Notes under the pieces: generated by a model
What the model saw: the letters and a program-made list of their open reading frames with translations, nothing else
The model's database searches: none
What the model was told of the DNA's origin: nothing
Part shown: one piece after another, positions 29,707-39,942 of the stretch
How positions within the stretch are numbered: the first letter of the stretch is position 1
Layout of the letters: each line of letters starts with the position of its first letter
Assembly: GCA_026770575.1 (NCBI GenBank)
Contig: MU657276.1
Coordinates: 1-64,000, forward strand
Source: Pelagophyceae sp. CCMP2097
Lineage: Eukaryota > Sar > Pelagophyceae
Direction of reading: 5' to 3'
DNA length: 64,000 nt
Made by a program: the position numbers and the translations under genes

Positions 29707-31079
29707 CTAGAGCGGGAGGAGCTTGGCGCCGACGGAGCAGAGGACGAGGACGCCGAGCAAGTCGACGACGGTGGCGAGCGCGGGCGAGGCGCAGTTGCAC
29801 GGGTCGATGCCGACGCGGTCCAGTAAAAGCGGCGCGCCCGTGCCGACGAGGATGGCCGACAGCACAGTCACCGTCGTCGACAGGCCCACGACCAACGCCG
29901 TCTTCGCCACGTACTTCATTTGCATGCCCTATCAAAAACGTCAACGAGGCGACACCACGGGGCGCAAAGGCCCTGTCTGCGCAGAGGTGCAGTTGCGGAC
30001 AAAGGCGACTCGCCGAGAAGTAGACGCGCGCGAACGAGGCGACGCCGAGGAGCAGGGCGAGGGGCAAGCCTATGGGGCGCGCCTTTTCGATCCGACCTGA
30101 CTCGGCCAGGGCGCACCGAGCTTGGCTTCTCGGAACGCGACACGCCTGAGGTCGCGCCGGGGGTTGATCTCGCCCGTGGCAAGGCCGCGGATGACCATGG
30201 CCGAGCTCTGGTTGCCCGCGTTGCCCGCGGTGCCCGTGAGCATGGTGAGGAACAGCGCGAGCGCCAGGTGCTTCTCCAGCAGCGCGGCAAAGGAGCCGAG
30301 CGCCGCCGAGGAAAAGGACTGGAGCATCAGGAGCGAGAGGAGCCAGCTCGCACGGTTCCAGACGAGGGTCGCGGACCGCGCGCCAAAGTACGACTCGGAC
30401 GACCCGCTCGCGGCGTAGCGCGCCACGTCCTCGGTGTTGGCCATCTTGATTTCTCTCAGGATTTCGGCCGGCGACAGCGCCCCGACGAACGCGCCCATTT
30501 CGTCCACCACGGGCGCCACCGCGACGCCGGCCTGCGACAGCGCGACCATGGCCTCGTCGAGGTCGTCGCTCAGCTGGACGATGGGGTACGCGCGCCGCGT
30601 CAGCGACTTCAAAGTCGTCGACGGCTCGGAGAGCAGCAGCTCTGTCGCGCCGACGTACCCTCCAAACCGACCGTCCTCGTCGGCCACCCAGACGCGGCCC
30701 AGCTCCGAGATGCGCTGCGCGGACATGGAACCCGCGCGGCTCTCCGCGCGCACGCGCGTGATGCAGTCGCGTACCTGGGGGCGCGGTCGCCGCGGCAAGT
30801 GGCATCGATCGACCATGCGGCGCCGCAGAGACCACAAGGACACACCGAGCTGCGCGTGTCGCAGACGATCTCCTTGCTGTGGTAGAGCGCGTTTTCGGCG
30901 AGGTGCTCTTGCACGGTCTGCGCCAGTGGCCGGCAGCCTTGGCGTGTCTGCCCCCCGCGCCAGCTCGGCCGGAGAACCGGGGACTTGGCGTTCAGCAGGC
31001 CGTCGGTGCGCGCCGCGCTGAGCAGCGCTAAGACCGCCGCGCATCGCCAGCGCCGCATCGGGGCCGTCCTCTCAATCAT
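29707..31079 (-). CDS. MgtE-family Mg2+ transporter
   Basis: CBS-regulated Mg2+ channel/transporter (SLC41-like fold). Exons 31079-30846, 30774-30117, 30069-30014 and 29928-29707. Junctions one and two are GT-AG (71 and 47 nt). The third may use a GC donor (GCGAGT at 30013) or a weak GT slightly upstream. Residues 1-25 are a signal-like hydrophobic segment after basic residues (MRRWRCAAVLALLSAA). A CBS pair spans about 85-215 (YPIVQLSDDLDEAM, VAPVVDEMGAFVG). The pore-region hallmark GTAGNAGNQSSAMVIRGLA is present, as is the terminal helix motif RVGIDPCNCASPALATVVDLLG. The N-terminal MgtE_N domain is much reduced. The protein ends directly after the last helix. Confidence 0.85.
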
Positions 31080-31334
31080 GATGACCAAGGTTGACCGCGT
31101 GTCAGTGACCGCGAAGGAGCGCCGGTCGCCGAAAAAGTTTCCTAGAGCCAAGTCAAATTCAGTCTTCAGTCTTCCTTCTTCCGCGCGTGCATCGATGGCG
31201 AGTCAGCAGGCCGTAACTTGGAACTTTCCGCCGTTGGAACTTTCCGCCGCGGCGCGCGACGAGGGTAGGTCCACTAGACGAGAGCGCCGGCCGTGGAATC
31301 ACAATCACAACAAGTTTGAGGCCTCAGTTTGAAC

Positions 31335-31997
31335 TCAGTCCGCTGGCGGCGTCGGCGGGCTGGAGGCCGGGCTGTAAGGTGATGCGGCGTAGTTGAGCGC
31401 GTTCTTGTCCGCCGGCGCGCGCGACGCCGCGGCGGTCAGCGCCGGCGGCGAAACGCTCTTTAGCGCGACGTTCGGCTTTGGCGCGGCACTCGGCTTTGCC
31501 ACAGCACTCGGCTTGGGCGCGGCAGCGGGCACCTTCTTCGCCGCTCTTCGGGGCTCGATGAAGGCCTGCGAGACGACGAGGAGCTCGGTCTGCGTCGCCG
31601 CCGACGGCTGCGGCGGTTTGGGCTCGTTGGCGGGCGCGGCGGGGAGGCAGAAGCCGGCGTCGAGGAGGAGCGTGAGCTGGCGCTCGAGGTTGGCGACGCG
31701 GCCGTGGAGCTCGGCGTTCTCTGCCGCGACGGTTTCTACCGTCTTGCGCATGCGGCCGTTGACCACCTCAGAAGCGTGCACCGTCTTCGTCAGCGACTCC
31801 TTTTCCTGCTCGAGCAAAAACAGGCGCTTCGACGTCGTCTGCAAAGAGTCGCGCACGGCGCGCGACTCGCGGTCGTGCTTCGCCTGCGCCTCGCCCTGCC
31901 GCACGCGGATCTCGTCGGCCAGGACCTGGAACGTCATCGACGATGAGAGCATGTCCGTCCGCGCCTGGTCCAGCGCGGCCTTGTTCCTACGCGACAT
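31335..31997 (-). CDS. Coiled-coil protein with Ala/Pro/Lys tail
   Basis: Not recognised; about 220 residues. Start taken at ATG 31997 (MSRRNKAALDQARTD), which begins the helical part. A further in-frame extension to 32051 starts without an ATG. Residues 5-125 form a long coiled coil (heptads in LLEQEKESLTKTVHASEVV and NAELHGRVANLERQL). The rest is disordered, with repeats of APKPSAV/AKPSAAPKPN. The 5' end lies only 48 bp from the stop of the upstream gene on the same strand. A scaffold or cytoskeletal role is possible but not shown. Confidence 0.6.
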   Translation of the reverse strand: MSRRNKAALDQARTDMLSSSMTFQVLADEIRVRQGEAQAKHDRESRAVRDSLQTTSKRLFLLEQEKESLTKTVHASEVVNGRMRKTVETVAAENAELHGRVANLERQLTLLLDAGFCLPAAPANEPKPPQPSAATQTELLVVSQAFIEPRRAAKKVPAAAPKPSAVAKPSAAPKPNVALKSVSPPALTAAASRAPADKNALNYAASPYSPASSPPTPPAD

Positions 31998-32044
31998 TGC
32001 GTTGCGGCGTGGCACGACTGCGCTTGACTTTCCCCTGCGACATT

Positions 32045-32696
32045 TCACCATGGGTCGCTTCTCGCGCGGGACGCGGGACCTCGCTTGTTCGCGTAGACGC
32101 GCTCAATCTCGCGGAGCAGGCTGAGCAGGACGCGCTCGTCGGCCTCGTCGTCGGACGTGAGGCGGAAGACGGCCATGTCGGCGTCGCGCAGCTCCGCCGA
32201 GCCGCCAACAGGTTCGAACTTGAGCCCCGGCAGCGCCGACCCGACGGGCCTACATATTTGTTAGCCAGTGAGCGGGATCCGCAACGCGCACTGCCGCGGG
32301 CGCCGTCGAGGGGGGCAGCAGAAAGACTTCATCGCAGGAGGGGCTCACAGGCGCGACGCGAGGCCGCAGCGCAGCGCCTCTTGCGGGATGTCCTTCGCAG
32401 TCCGCCTGTCGAAGGCCGTCGATCGAGGCCGATGCGGGCGTTGAACCATCGATGGGGCGTCGGGGCGTGGAAGAGGCCCCTTTGAGCGCACAGGTCCCCG
32501 AGCACACGCACCATTCGGGAGAGAGCGCGATGGAGAAGGAGAGTTTGGGCGTGACGAGGCACGTCAACAGCTTTTTGTTCTCGACGGAGCCCCCCGGCGC
32601 GAGCGTGAGGCCGCTGCTGGTCGGGGCGCCTTTCGGGCTACCGGCCACTTCCGAGAGCCGCCTCCCGACGCCGGCCCGCTCGTTCAGCCGAGACAT
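32045..32696 (-). CDS. Small hypothetical protein, two exons
   Basis: Not recognised; about 129 residues. Exon 1 is 32696-32512 (MSRLNERAGVG..LSPEW) and exon 2 is 32249-32045 (PVGSALPGLKFEP..). A 262-nt GT-AG intron joins them in phase, so the pair forms one frame ending in TGA. Exon 1 has a compact beta-like stretch (LLTCLVTPKLSFSIALSPEW). Exon 2 ends in an amphipathic helix (ERVLLSLLREIERVYANK). The intron is long for this window and might hide another small exon. Confidence 0.45.
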
Positions 32697-32722
32697 GGCG
32701 GCGGGCCAAGCCTGGTCGCGGA

Positions 32723-32830
32723 CGAACACCCCGCGAACGCCCCGCGTTCAAAAAAAAGCCCCGCCGACCGAGCGCACCACTCCGAACGAACGCCCCGCGT
32801 TCAAAAAGAAGTCAACCGACCAAAGCGCGC
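32723..32830. repeat. Tandem repeat, gaacgccccgcgttc units
   Basis: A 20-bp unit at 32735-32754 recurs at 32788-32807, with a partial copy at 32724-32734. Both full copies are followed by ccgaccgagcgc-like sequence. Located just upstream of the small two-exon gene. Confidence 0.65.
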
Positions 32831-33225
32831 CGACCGAGCTCGGCCCCGCGCGCTTGATGAGCACTCTCGGATTTCCGAGATGAAGTTTGTTTTTCTCGAT
32901 TTCGCACACTCCTTGCGGCGACAACGAGGCTCGGGGAGCTGAGCTTCTACTGCTCGCACCGCAGCGACAGCGGCCTTTGACGGACCTCATTCCGAATGGG
33001 TCATGGATGGAGTTTGTATAACCTTGTGAGCCTTCGGAGGGCTTCTTCTTCTGTAATGCAATCCACAGAGGCTGCTCCAAGAGGCCTCCCACACGCCACA
33101 CGCAGCGATACTCATTAAAATTCCGCGCGCAGTTCTCCCTCGGTTCCGGTTCGGAGAAGGTGCGCGCCGGCATCAGAACTCGATTCTGGGGATCCTGCGG
33201 GCGCCGCATGCCCTCGGGTTCGATG

Positions 33226-34892
33226 ATGAGCGACGAGGCGGAGGGCAAGGAGGAGCCGCTGCTCGGCGAATTGCATTTGCGGCAGCAGACGGACAAGGTC
33301 CGTCCTCTGGGTCGAAGAAGCAACCTTGCACCGACGCCGCTCTGAATAGGACGACGAGGCTTGGTCGCCCCAGTCCATGTTCTACCGATGCTTCATCACC
33401 GTGCGTCGCGGCCCGCCGCGTGCCTCGCGCCCGTCTGCAGTCACCGAGCGCCGCGCTCAGGTCGCCGCGCTGTGCTTCGTGGGCACGACGGTGACGCTCG
33501 CCGTCGAGTACCCCGTGTCGAAGCACGCGTTCACGCGCGTAAACTGCGTGAGCCAGACGGAGCTGCTGCGCATCGGCGCCTCGTTGGTGGACTTTGCGCT
33601 GCCGCTGGGCTTCCCGCTCGTCTGCAAAGCCGGCGGCGCGGAGCTCGACTGCGCCACCGCGCGAGAATCGGCGTACGATGCCGTCGACGCGCACTGCAAC
33701 GACACCGAGAGCGCCGAGTCCGTCTGCGTGGGCCTCCGCGCGTTTGCCGAGCTCGGCGTGTCGCCAATGGAGATTGTGAGTACCCGCCGGGGCTTGTGAC
33801 GATGCTCACGGAACGACGCAGGTGTTGGCGACCCCCGACGTCGTGGACGATTTGGCGCTGGACGTTGCGTTTACAGTTTGGTGCGGCGCCAACGCCACGC
33901 GCTCTTCCCTCGCCGTGTGCTCCGGCCCGTCGGCGGTCTCCGTGGCGGCGGCGGCGTGCGGCGAGGCGGCGGCGTGCTCGGCGGCCAAGGACTTTTGGGA
34001 GGCGCCGCAGCAATTCTGCGCGTCGACGACGGACCAGCACGGCGCCGTCTGCAAGGCGACGGGTCATTTTGTCGAAGAGCTCGAGGTCGCGGCGCTCGAG
34101 GCGTGCGCCAAACAGGGCTTCGCCTTGAACAAGGCGTGCCACGTCCTCAACGTCTCGCTGCACGACCGCGGCCACTGGACGGCATACTGCACCTCCAATC
34201 TCTTCCGCAGGGCCGAGTGCGAGGCCGTGCGCGCGGCCGTCAATTTGGAAGTCGACGCAAAGGTCTGCTCAAAGTCTGACGAGTACAAGCAGTACTGCGC
34301 CTACGGCCGAGCCGTGGCCGCGCGCTACGGCAACGCGTCTGCGCCCATGCCGTTTTTGGAGGTGCTCCAGGACGCGACCAAACTGTTCTGCGCAAGCGGC
34401 TTTTGCTCCGACCGGCCGGGCTACGCCACGGGCCTTCAGCGCCTCGAGCAAGGCTTTGCGTCTGCGGTGCTGCGGAAGCTGGACGTGCCCTACCTCTGCG
34501 GCGCGTGGCCGAAGACGGCGGCAAAGTGCGCCGACGTCAAGGCGCAGCTCAAGGCCAAGTGCGCCGCGTCGCCGCAGGCAGGACTTGCCTGCGCCTGGGG
34601 CAGGCAGCTCAACCTCGTGCGCCTCAACGCGACGCTCAACGCGACTGCCGTGCACGCGCTCTTCGACGAAACGTTTTCCGCCGTCTCTGCCGCGTGCGCC
34701 GCGGCGGAGCCGGCGCCCTTTGCGGCCGCGGCGGATGCGCTGCACGCTCTGGGCGGCCCCGCGGCGCCGGACGCGGCGACGGTGCGGACTTATGCGTGCG
34801 ACGCCGTCGGCCTCGCGGGCGCCGCGGGGCGCCAGTGCCCGGACATGCTCCCGTTCCTCGCAGAGGCGGCGATACCCACGCCAAGCAGCTGA
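33226..34892 (+). CDS. Cysteine-rich type II membrane protein
   Basis: Not recognised as a named family. Three exons in phase: 33226-33297, 33461-33775 and 33822-34892; 485 residues. The short acidic cytosolic end contains EEPLLGE, a dileucine-type sorting signal. A hydrophobic segment at about 25-40 (VAALCFVGTTVTLAVEY) follows directly at the splice. The remainder is a lumenal or extracellular region with about 30 Cys, spaced in loosely repeating helical modules. Several N-x-S/T sites occur (for example NASAP, NATLNAT). No enzyme motif visible. The alternative start at 33377 would lose the cytosolic tail. Exon 1 is inferred from frame and splice signals only. Confidence 0.6.
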
Positions 34893-35071
34893 CCACACCC
34901 CGGCACTTGTTATTCCTCCCGGCACTTGCTATCCTCAGTAAGCTGCTCCTCTGTCTCACGCTCGCTCGAGAGGTGGACGCGAGCTAGGTTCGCGGCGAGA
35001 GAAAGCGGAGAGATCCCAGGTGTCGCTGAAAGACACTTGGCTCGAGTCGGCGAGCTGCAGGTAGTAGCTTC

Positions 35072-35323
35072 ATGGCCGCGGCGTACGAGGGCTCCATCGT
35101 CGTGGAGTTTGCTTCATCGCGCGAGGCGACCATCGCGCTGAATAGTTTGGTTGTGGACGGCGAGTTGCAGCCGCAGCAGGTGACGCGCACGCTGCGCACC
35201 GAAGAGTCCAAGCTCATCATCGACTTTACCGCCCGCGAGGCAAAAATGCTCCGCGTCTCCATGGGATCCTTCTTCGACTTCCTCGCCGTCGTCGCAAAGA
35301 CCATCGACGCCTTCCGCGAGTGA
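35072..35323 (+). CDS. PCC1: KEOPS/EKC complex subunit Pcc1 (LAGE3)
   Basis: Dimerisation subunit of the KEOPS complex, which makes t6A37 on ANN-decoding tRNAs. Single exon of 83 residues, the family's usual length. It shows the beta-alpha-beta-beta-beta-alpha pattern: VEFASSREATIALNSLVVDGE, then LIIDFTAREAKMLRVSMGSFFDFL and the closing helix with KTIDAFRE. The LR.S..SF.D.L..V..TI..F pattern is the Pcc1 signature. It lies 6 bp upstream of the next plus-strand gene. The pair may share a promoter region but each has its own ATG. Confidence 0.85.
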   Translation: MAAAYEGSIVVEFASSREATIALNSLVVDGELQPQQVTRTLRTEESKLIIDFTAREAKMLRVSMGSFFDFLAVVAKTIDAFRE

Positions 35324-35329
35324 AGACAC

Positions 35330-36651
35330 ATGACCGCGCCGCTCCGAGGCTCCGCGCCGGCGCGCCGCTTCGCGCCGGCGCGCCTCGACTTCCACGCGCG
35401 CGTCGTCGAAGGCGGCATCAGCCAGGCCGTGCGGCGTGCGCTCCGCGACGTGCTCCGCGCCAAACTACGCAGCGAAGACGTCGTCCTCGACATTGAATTC
35501 GACACCGAGTTTGACGACGTCTTCCAAATCGCTATCCAAACAACCGATCCGCTCTGCGCCGACGCGTGCCGCAGCCTTCACGGCGTGACGATAATCGCCG
35601 CCGGCGCCGTCTGCCGCCTCCGCCTATTACGCCGACACGAAGACGACGTCGCGCTCGTCGCCGAGGACTTACAGCAGTACGGCCCGGTGCGGCCCACGCA
35701 CTCGAAAGTGGACCGCCGCCGGCTCCACCGCGACTTTGCGCGCCACGCCGGGGCAGCGCAGCCCGACGCGCGGGGCGTCTGGTGCCGCGCCATCTTCGAC
35801 GCGGCCGCCGCGCACGCGCGCGAGCATGACCTGCACCGCGAGCTGCACGCCGGCGCGCCCTGCAAGGACGAGTCTCGCCGCGCCGGAGGAGGCATGTTGC
35901 GCGCCATAACGCGCGACTCCAAGTCGGACGCTGAAGGCGCCGCGGCCAAAGGCGCCACCCCGTCGCACCTCCAAGCCGAGCGGCTCCGCCGGCTCTGGTC
36001 GCGTGACGAGTGGCCCCTCGACCTCTCCGCGCAGCCCAAGGACCGATCCGCGCGCGCGCCCAAGGAACGGCCGGCTGAGGGACGGCCGCCGGCCGAGCCG
36101 CTGCAGGCCGCGACGTTCATCTCCGCCGTGGTGCGAGCCTCATTTGTTAGACGAAAGATTCGACAATCGTCCCCTTGACTCTTCGACGCATGCTTTCGTT
36201 CAAGAGGACGACGCCTGTAGGGCGCCGTCAAGGTGGTGCGGCCGCGCGACAACGGCCGCGGCGGACCGTCGCAGGTGGACTGCGCGTCGTTTGCGCGTGT
36301 CGTCGAGCAGCTGCGGCCGTGCCCGAGCAAGTCGCGCCACGAGGCGGCGTCGCGCCGCTGCGTCGCGCTCCTCGCGGTGCCAGCGGCGTTCAAACCCGCG
36401 CCGAGCGGCGGCCGCTGCTGGGGGGAGGACGGCGTCGCCGCCAGGACGGGCAAACAACTCCGCCGTGCGCGCTGGGCCGCGCTCTGCCAGAGGGTGCGTC
36501 TGAACAAGTGCATCGGTCATCATCGGGACGCGCATCCCTTTAGGCCATCGCTGCGCAGGTGCCCGTCTTCACCTTTGCAGAGATCGTCACGGCCGCGGAA
36601 ATCTTCTCCGGCAATCGCCTCGACGGCCCGCCGGCGCGGCGGCAGTGCTAA
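35330..36651 (+). CDS. Hypothetical protein, 388 aa
   Basis: Not recognised. Three exons, all in phase 0: 35330-36130, 36221-36493 and 36559-36651, with 90- and 65-nt GT-AG introns. The N-terminal 110 residues look folded (amphipathic helix SQAVRRALRDVLRAKL, then VVLDIEFDTEFDDVFQIAI). The middle is very basic with many His. A Pro/Arg/Glu-rich linker (about 225-260) leads to a second ordered part (VDCASFARVVEQLRPC, GKQLRRARWAALCQR, VFTFAEIVTAAEIF). It is convergent with the JmjC gene. Confidence 0.6.
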
Positions 36652-36704
36652 CTTGCGTAAGGAGTTATTACCCCAAAGTTCAGAGTCCGACGCGGCGCAC
36701 GGCC

Positions 36705-38058
36705 TCACAGACGAGGGCGGCGTCGTTGAGGAGCCGCATGCCCCAGAGCTCGAGGAGATGCGCGGCGGCGATTTCGACGACGCCGCGGCCCGCCTGCCTT
36801 TCGAGCGCATCCAAGAGCGCGCGCCGTCGGTCCCCGACCCGCGCGTTGTCGTCGACGCCTAGCAGGGCCCATCTGGACGGCACGCATTACGTAGAAAGAC
36901 TCGCTCAGGATTGCGTCGGGGTTCGGTGCGACGGCGTCGAGGAGCGTCTCGGGCGCGATGGCCGCGTACGCTTCGGCGAGCGGCGCGTAGCGCGACTCGA
37001 AGACCCTGCGCGAATGTAGAAGGCTCGCCTCCGGGGCGTCGGACGCACGCTCGCGCGAACGCGGCGGTCCCGTCGCCGAGCGGCGCGGCGTCGAGGTACG
37101 CCGACCGGAGCACGCCGGTCCTGCGACCACGGGATGGTGTGCGACCGAAAGGCGACTGAGGGGCGCACCTCGACTCGATCCAGTCGGCAGAGGTCTTTGG
37201 CGCCGGCGCGCTTTGGAGCGCGACGTCGACGGCTCTCGGCATCGGCAGCATCAAGAGCTCCCTGAGATGCGTGTCCGGCGGTCGACGAAGTCACGGGTCT
37301 TACTGTGCGAGCTGCGCGACGGGCGACGGCATGAGGCAGTTGAGCGAGACGGACCGCTCGGCAGCCTCGACGTGGTGGAAGCAAAACGCCGGGATGCGCA
37401 CCGCGTCGCCGGGCTGTAGCGTCACGTCGATGAGCGGCGCGCCGCGCGGGCCGGCCGCCTCGGCGTCGCCGATTTCAGCCTGGGCCTTTCGGCCGCGTGG
37501 GTGCGCGTCGGGGAACGGGCACATGGCCAAGTGCCTGCGGGTCCATGTGATCACCGGTTCCTAGTCTCCGCGTCCCACGTACGTCTCTGCGGCCCAGCAG
37601 CGCACGCGCTTGGTGCCGACGAGTTGGGCCAGGACGTTGTCGGCAACGTCGTAGTGGGCCTGCGTCGTCGACCCGCGGCCGCCGACCCAGAGCGCGAGGC
37701 GCGCCTGATTTGGAGCCACACCAAAAGCGCGCGCCAGCTTGCCCGCGTCGGCGCGGAGCGGCGTCTCGGCGACGTCGACGGTGTAGTAGTGCTTGGTGTC
37801 GCTTTGCGAAAAGCAGTTCTTGTAGAGCTCGGCGCCGGCCATGGGTCGCAATTCTACGCGGAACCGCTCGGCGCCGACGTCGTGCCGGTCAAAAGACGTT
37901 TCGTTTCGGCCGGCGTACATGAAGAGGCCCGACTCCGAGGCCTTTGCCACCACTTCTGCTGGGAGCCACGCCCCAACGTCAGAGGCCGGCCCGCGGAACC
38001 AGGCGCACCTGCCGAGCAAATCCTGCAGCGCAAGGCCGCACACCAGACCGGGTGGCAT
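36705..38058 (-). CDS. JmjC/cupin-type 2-oxoglutarate Fe(II) oxygenase
   Basis: Predicted protein hydroxylase or demethylase. Exons 38058-37583, 37534-37304, 37261-37049 and 37005 to about 36890, joined by introns of 48, 42 and 43 nt. A likely terminal exon ends near 36707; its junction is unresolved. The jelly-roll core shows LWVGGRGSTTQAHYDVADN with the iron ligands H135 and D137. QLVGTKRVRCW follows, then LQPGDAVRIPAFCFHHVEA with the distal His (H212 or H213). The K in GTKR is where many members bind 2-oxoglutarate. The layout resembles the HIF1AN/JMJD5-type small JmjC hydroxylases rather than multidomain histone demethylases. The C-terminal helical part (LLDALERQAGRGVVEIAAAHL) lacks a known domain. 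No targeting signal. Confidence 0.8.
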
Positions 38059-38394
38059 CGGCAGCGTCGAGGCACGGAGATCCGCGCAGACGTCGTCGGA
38101 AATTCCGGAAATGTTCCGATGATGCGATCGCTATAAGAAGATCGCACGACACTCAGCAGGGACCTGCTCCTGAGACTGTCAGGCTATAGTTGCTCCGACG
38201 GTGCGTCGGCTACCACGGTGGATACACGCAGTGGTGCCATAAGGCCAGGGGTAAACCCAAAACTGGAAAGGAGAAGGCGGCGTTTCGTGTCACTTGATTA
38301 AATACACTACGACGCCGACGCCTCGACGCAACTCCTCGGCCTTTGGCCGGGGCATCTTCCGAAACGGGCGCGCGGTGGCCTTTTGGTGGCGTGC
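38059..38394. other. Intergenic region
   Basis: About 335 bp between two minus-strand genes, presumably the promoter of the JmjC gene and the 3' flank of L24. No repeat or RNA gene recognised. Confidence 0.4.
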
Positions 38395-38858
38395 TTAAGC
38401 CTTAACGTCCTCGACGGCCTTGACATTGCTGATGTGGATCGGCGACTCGAGCTGCTTGATCTCGCCGACCTTGTCCCGTGTTGTCGGCTTGACGTGCTTC
38501 GTCTTCACGTTGACGCCCTCGACGAGCACGAACGGGCCCTCCATGACCTGCGCGGGGGGCGTCGCGGCGAAACGACGATAAAGCGCTCCGAGTCGGCACC
38601 GCGATTTGAATCGCTCGAGAGGGCAAAGAGACGGCAGGTGAGGCCCCCGGCCTCGAACGCACCTTGAGCACGTGCTTCTTGCGGATCTCGCGTCGCCGGC
38701 GGTCGATCTGCGTCACCTTGCCCGTGAGGCCCTTGTCGTCGCCGGCCATGATCTTGACCATCGAGCCGACCTTGATCTCCGTCGACTTCATCGTCATGCG
38801 CGACGGCGTCAGCGCCGAAGCGCACAGCGCGAAGGCCGCCAGGAGGATGGCGCGCAAC
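38395..38858 (-). CDS. rpl24: Plastid ribosomal protein L24, 5' end incomplete
   Basis: Large-subunit protein that starts 50S assembly. Two clear exons: 38858-38663 and 38547-38395, with a 115-nt intron. The KOW core ([19 protein letters not shown]) is followed by [12 protein letters not shown] and ends ESPIHISNV, the L24 pattern. The exon opens with [20 protein letters not shown], a hydrophobic signal peptide with an ASA-type cleavage site, pointing to a complex plastid. No ATG precedes it in this exon. The exon starts at a good acceptor (ctag), so the initiator ATG must lie in an unidentified short upstream exon. Nuclear location of a plastid L24 gene is normal for many algae. Confidence 0.85.
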
Positions 38859-39291
38859 CTAGCCAAACCGATCCGGGCACAGCGCCGGGAAACCGAGTCG
38901 AAGAGATCAAGCCGACAGCAACGCCCCGCGCCGGCGCGGATACGTGCGCCCCTTGGGTGCGAGGGTCCACGCCAAGACTCGAACACCTGAGCCCGTGGCT
39001 CCTCGGCCACTGGTCTCTCGACGAGTTCGAGGTCTCGCCGGCGCCCGTCTAGCGCCCTCGGAGGCGGGCGACGGGGGGTCGCCGCCGCACGCAAAACACA
39101 GAGAGCGACGCCGCGGCGCACATCTTCAGGAGGAAACACGAGGTTGGCTTGAAGTAACTTTTCGCCAATAGAGAGAGAGACAAGTTTTGAAAACAGTTTC
39201 GTAAAGTGAGTCAGTCCCAAAGTGCGAGGTCCATTTTAGCGATACTATTTTAGCGATAGTATTGAAGTCGGAATTCCGGCCTCGAGCGAGG

Positions 39292-39859
39292 ATGCCCTTC
39301 TCCGTGAGCGTGCGCGAGCGGTGCATGTATTCCCACAGTGCGTTCGTGCATGCCCTCGCATCATCTCGTGCCACCGTGTGTTGCAGCGCTGCGCTTCGGC
39401 TCCGGTGCGCCGTTCCGCACGGGCTGCACCGCCGTCGTCGACGCCATCTTCACGGGAGACGCCCTCGGTGCCGACGGCATCCTCATCGACATCACCGCCG
39501 CGCAGCGCGTACCGGTGTTTTAAAGGGGCGCGGTAGACGCCGCAGACCTAAAACGCAGGATCGTGCTGAAGCGCGTTTTGGAGCGCTACGACCACCAGGA
39601 CCTCGACGCGTTGACCGAGTTTGCGCGCGTGAACACGACGGTGGAGCAGGTCGCGTTCTCTGTCTTTGAGCAGATGGTCGCCTCGTTCCTGGAACGCGAG
39701 GTCGCCTCGGCTGCGGATGCGGGCATCGGCGGCCACATCACAAAGTTGGAGATCAAAGTCGCAGAGTCCGACGTCGCCTCGGCGTCGTACTACGAGTCCG
39801 ACGACCGCGGCATCCTCCAGGGCAAGGCCGCCGACGGCTGGAAGCCCTCGCGGCGATAG
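39292..39859 (+). CDS. 6-pyruvoyl-tetrahydropterin synthase-like protein with degenerate zinc site
   Basis: T-fold protein of the PTPS/QueD superfamily. Exon 1 is 39292-39337 (MPFSVSVRERCMYSH), exon 2 is 39387-39508 and exon 3 starts at about 39560. The first intron (49 nt, GT-AG) joins in phase. The second does not fit any canonical GT-AG pair in frame, so its ends are open. The order of elements matches the F.VSVR..F..AHS, FG.A..LHGAT, G...DI and L..YDHQ.LD / NTTVEQ pattern of the family. The first His is kept, but the HGA(T) zinc-binding motif reads TGCT. Zinc binding and classical activity are therefore doubtful. The frame closes with SASYYE, like the Glu region of PTPS. A non-catalytic or altered role is inferred. 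Confidence 0.6.
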
Positions 39860-39942
39860 GCCCTCCGTGGCGCCACTCTGTATTCTAAATGATTTACCGG
39901 CAGTGGCCGCTCGCAGCCATCGCCTCCTCAAAGGAGTGGGAC

